A stretch of DNA of 64,000 nucleotides from Selaginella tamariscina (lineage: Eukaryota > Streptophyta > Lycopodiopsida > Selaginellales > Selaginellaceae), in the NCBI GenBank assembly GCA_003024785.1, contig PUQB01000449.1, positions 62,001-126,000 on the forward strand, read 5' to 3'. This document shows, one piece after another, positions 62,368 through 64,000 of this stretch (the first letter of the stretch is position 1; each line of letters begins with the position of its first letter). The notes under the pieces were generated by a model, which worked only from the letters and a program-made list of their open reading frames with translations, made no database searches and was not told the DNA's origin. Position numbers and translations under genes: made by a program.

Positions 62368-62509
62368 ATAAATAATTGTATTATTTATGATATCTGTTTA
62401 TGCAATATTTCTAAGAAATCTGAATTACGGTTACTTAATAATATGCATATGCAATAATACATAATTATGTTTAGAGATAATATCTCATGTTTGATTAATA
62501 CAACTGATG
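62368..62509. other. Spacer between transposase gene and palindrome array
   Basis: AT-rich, probably upstream intron or 5' UTR of the transposase gene, which is divergent from the cargo genes on the far side of the array. Confidence 0.5.
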
Positions 62510-63060
62510 GGCGGGATTAATCCCGCCCACGAATCCCTCCGACGAGGAACGGTCGGCGGGATTAATCCCGCCGCCGACTCAACCCCTTCGGAGAGAGTCG
62601 GCGGGATTAATCCCGCCGGACTCCCCCGAGGAAGAGCGGCGGGATTAATCCCGCCGGCTCTTCCTTGTCGGAGGGAGTCCAAGGCGGGATTAATCCCGCC
62701 CACAATTCTTACGACGGGGAATGGGTGGCGGGATTAAACCCGCACATAACTCTCTCCAAAACTATGATTTCAAAGAGATCTCGGGATAAATCCTGTCCCC
62801 AAATCCTTAAAACAGGGAGTGGTGGCGAGATTAATCCCGCCACCCCTTCCCTGCCTCCTAAAATGGTTGGCGGGATTAATCCCGCCGACAACTCTTTCTA
62901 ATAAATTCTGGTAACTCTTCATCAGTTGAGAAGGTTATCGCGGGATTAATCCCGCCACTCTTTTTCAGTGGCGGAGAAGCATTGCCCGAAGATGGTGGCG
63001 GGATTAATCCCGCCACCTCTTCAAAGAGGCGAAAAAGAAATGGCCGGATTAATCCCGCCG
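62510..63060. repeat. Palindrome array 2 (GGCGGGATTAATCCCGCC)
   Basis: Exact 18-bp copies at 62510-62527, 62555-62572, 62600-62617, 62638-62655, 62683-62700, 62869-62886 and 62997-63014. Near copies lie around 62728, 62780, 62824, 62939 and 63042. The first five start 45, 45, 38 and 45 bp apart. Spacers are related but alternate in orientation: the spacer after unit 3 (CTCCCCCGAGGAAGAGC) is close to the reverse complement of the one after unit 4 (GCTCTTCCTTGTCGGAGGGAG). This array is less eroded than array 1. Confidence 0.92.
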
Positions 63061-63061
63061 C

Positions 63062-64000
63062 CCCGGTTAACCTAGAATATTAAGTTAAAAGGATATTTAA
63101 ACGGGATAAATCCCTAACGGAATATATTATAATCCTAATGCATTCTAAACCCCTAAATTGTAATTTTAAGAGAGAATGTAAGAGAGTGAATCTTATAAGT
63201 ATTTTTAAATTTGTTTATAATACTTACTTGTAAACAGCACTGAAGGCGCCGTGCTTTCCTATAAAGAATAGCACCCAATTTAATCTCGCTCCTGAGATGA
63301 TCACTATGAAGAAAAAAGAAGATCTAAAGAGTGAAAAATACAGAAATGAAGAAACCCTTGCCGGAGAAAGAACCAGATCTGAATTTGAGTGGGAAATTAA
63401 ATGCATTTTCAAATTTACATGTCAGACCGACAATACATATGTCAGAAATTCAAATTTTTTAAAAAGAACAGAAAATAAAATTTAAGATGAGTTGACACAA
63501 ATATCCGACACTCTGACATATATACTCTCCAGTTCCAATGAGTATTTTAAAATTGCATTTAATGTTATTCAAGTGATTCAAGCTGTTTAATATTACGAAA
63601 TTTTAGACTATATTCTACATTCTTAGTATTCAAGTATATATATTATATATATATATATATATATAAATATATACTTATACAATAAATAAATTGATATATT
63701 ATTATGTATCATTTAAAATATATTCATAGTCTGTTTATTATTATTATTTTCTTAATTACTCGAGTATTTAGTTTTCATTTCCTAGTATCAATGGGATATT
63801 CTTTAATATTTTATTAATATTTGAAGAATATTCTAATATTAAACCTGATTATCATAATTAAATTAGTCTTGTTCTTAATTATTGCAGTAATTATTCTACA
63901 TTTGTATATATTAATGGGATTTTCTCAATTAATTTGTTATTATTTCAAGAATATTCATGTGTTAAACCTTATTATCAATATTAAATTAATACACACTATG
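63062..64000. mobile_element. AT-rich block of the composite transposon, collinear with 10985-11890
   Basis: Shares GGGATAAATCCCTAACGGA, AAGAGAGAATGTAAGAGAGTGA, GAATTTGAGTG and the terminal TTAAACCTTATTATCAATAT with copy B in the same order. An eroded palindrome unit lies at about 63095-63116. TA microsatellite at about 63640-63666. No gene. Confidence 0.75.

Larger units (their letters stand above)
58748..64000 (-). mobile_element. Left half of the composite DUF7869 transposon (runs off the window)
   Basis: The left end TACAAGTTATAACTAAAA followed by TGGCATG matches the family terminal repeat. AT-rich subterminal DNA (58748-59346) matches the arms of the foldback element 25611-27671. Then come the transposase-like gene (59347-62367, minus), the palindrome array (62510-63060) and an AT-rich block collinear with 10985-11890. 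Since that block in copy B leads to the ParB/methyltransferase and FCP1-like genes and a matching terminal repeat, the whole element is estimated at about 12 kb. Confidence 0.7.

Noticed and set aside
1-64000. tRNA or rRNA genes
   Set aside because: I scanned by eye for conserved tRNA box motifs and rRNA cores and saw none convincing; a covariance-model search could still find a short one.

Overview
The window looks like nuclear DNA from a land plant. The one clear host gene is a STOP1/ART1-type C2H2 zinc-finger regulator on the minus strand at 44917-46341. The rest is AT-rich DNA made mostly of nested transposable elements: Ty3/gypsy retroelements, many solo or partial LTRs of one family, and an unusual DNA transposon present in several copies. 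A large-genome non-flowering plant would fit this repeat load, but the sequence alone cannot settle the lineage.

The most interesting content is a composite DNA transposon of roughly 12 kb, inferred from overlapping copies. Its left half is seen at 58748-64000: a terminal inverted repeat, a two-exon transposase-like gene (DUF7869/DDE type, minus strand, about 988 residues, open throughout), then an array of the perfect 18-bp palindrome GGCGGGATTAATCCCGCC, then an AT-rich block that runs off the window. Its right half is seen twice. Copy A is 1-6674 (palindrome array, then cargo genes, then terminal repeat). Copy B is about 10985-19579 (the same AT-rich block as 63062-64000, then the same cargo genes, then the same terminal repeat). 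The cargo is two plus-strand genes, both decayed. The first joins a ParB-like domain to a SAM-methyltransferase-like motif. The second is an FCP1/NIF-type HAD-phosphatase-like gene. Two introns of the first gene are conserved between copies. A ParB-like protein plus a methyltransferase beside dense arrays of one palindrome suggests a self-marking or site-clustering system carried by a eukaryotic transposon. That functional link is inference.

Layout. 1-1825 palindrome array; 1923-2009 hairpin; 2073-4959 and 5221-6403 cargo genes, copy A; 6649-6674 right terminal repeat. 6675-10968 is a partial LTR split by a rearranged Ty3/gypsy chromovirus. 10985-19579 is copy B, with a 950-bp solo LTR at 14758-15707. 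20135-32057 is a decayed Ty3/gypsy element that received both a foldback derivative of the DNA transposon (25611-27671) and a 1.78-kb solo LTR (29855-31634). 32058-43230 is old AT-rich DNA with decayed coding, a 163-bp-arm hairpin, a 112-bp tandem repeat and LTR pieces. 43926-46800 is the STOP1-like locus. 47300-58444 holds gypsy and LTR pieces, including a solo LTR with perfect 5-bp target duplications at 56775-58444. 58748 to the end is the transposase half of the composite element.

The STOP1-like reading frame is broken at three places, each one base short in a homopolymer, and the three shifts sum to zero. This looks more like consensus error than decay. It implies that other frameshifts in the window should be read cautiously.
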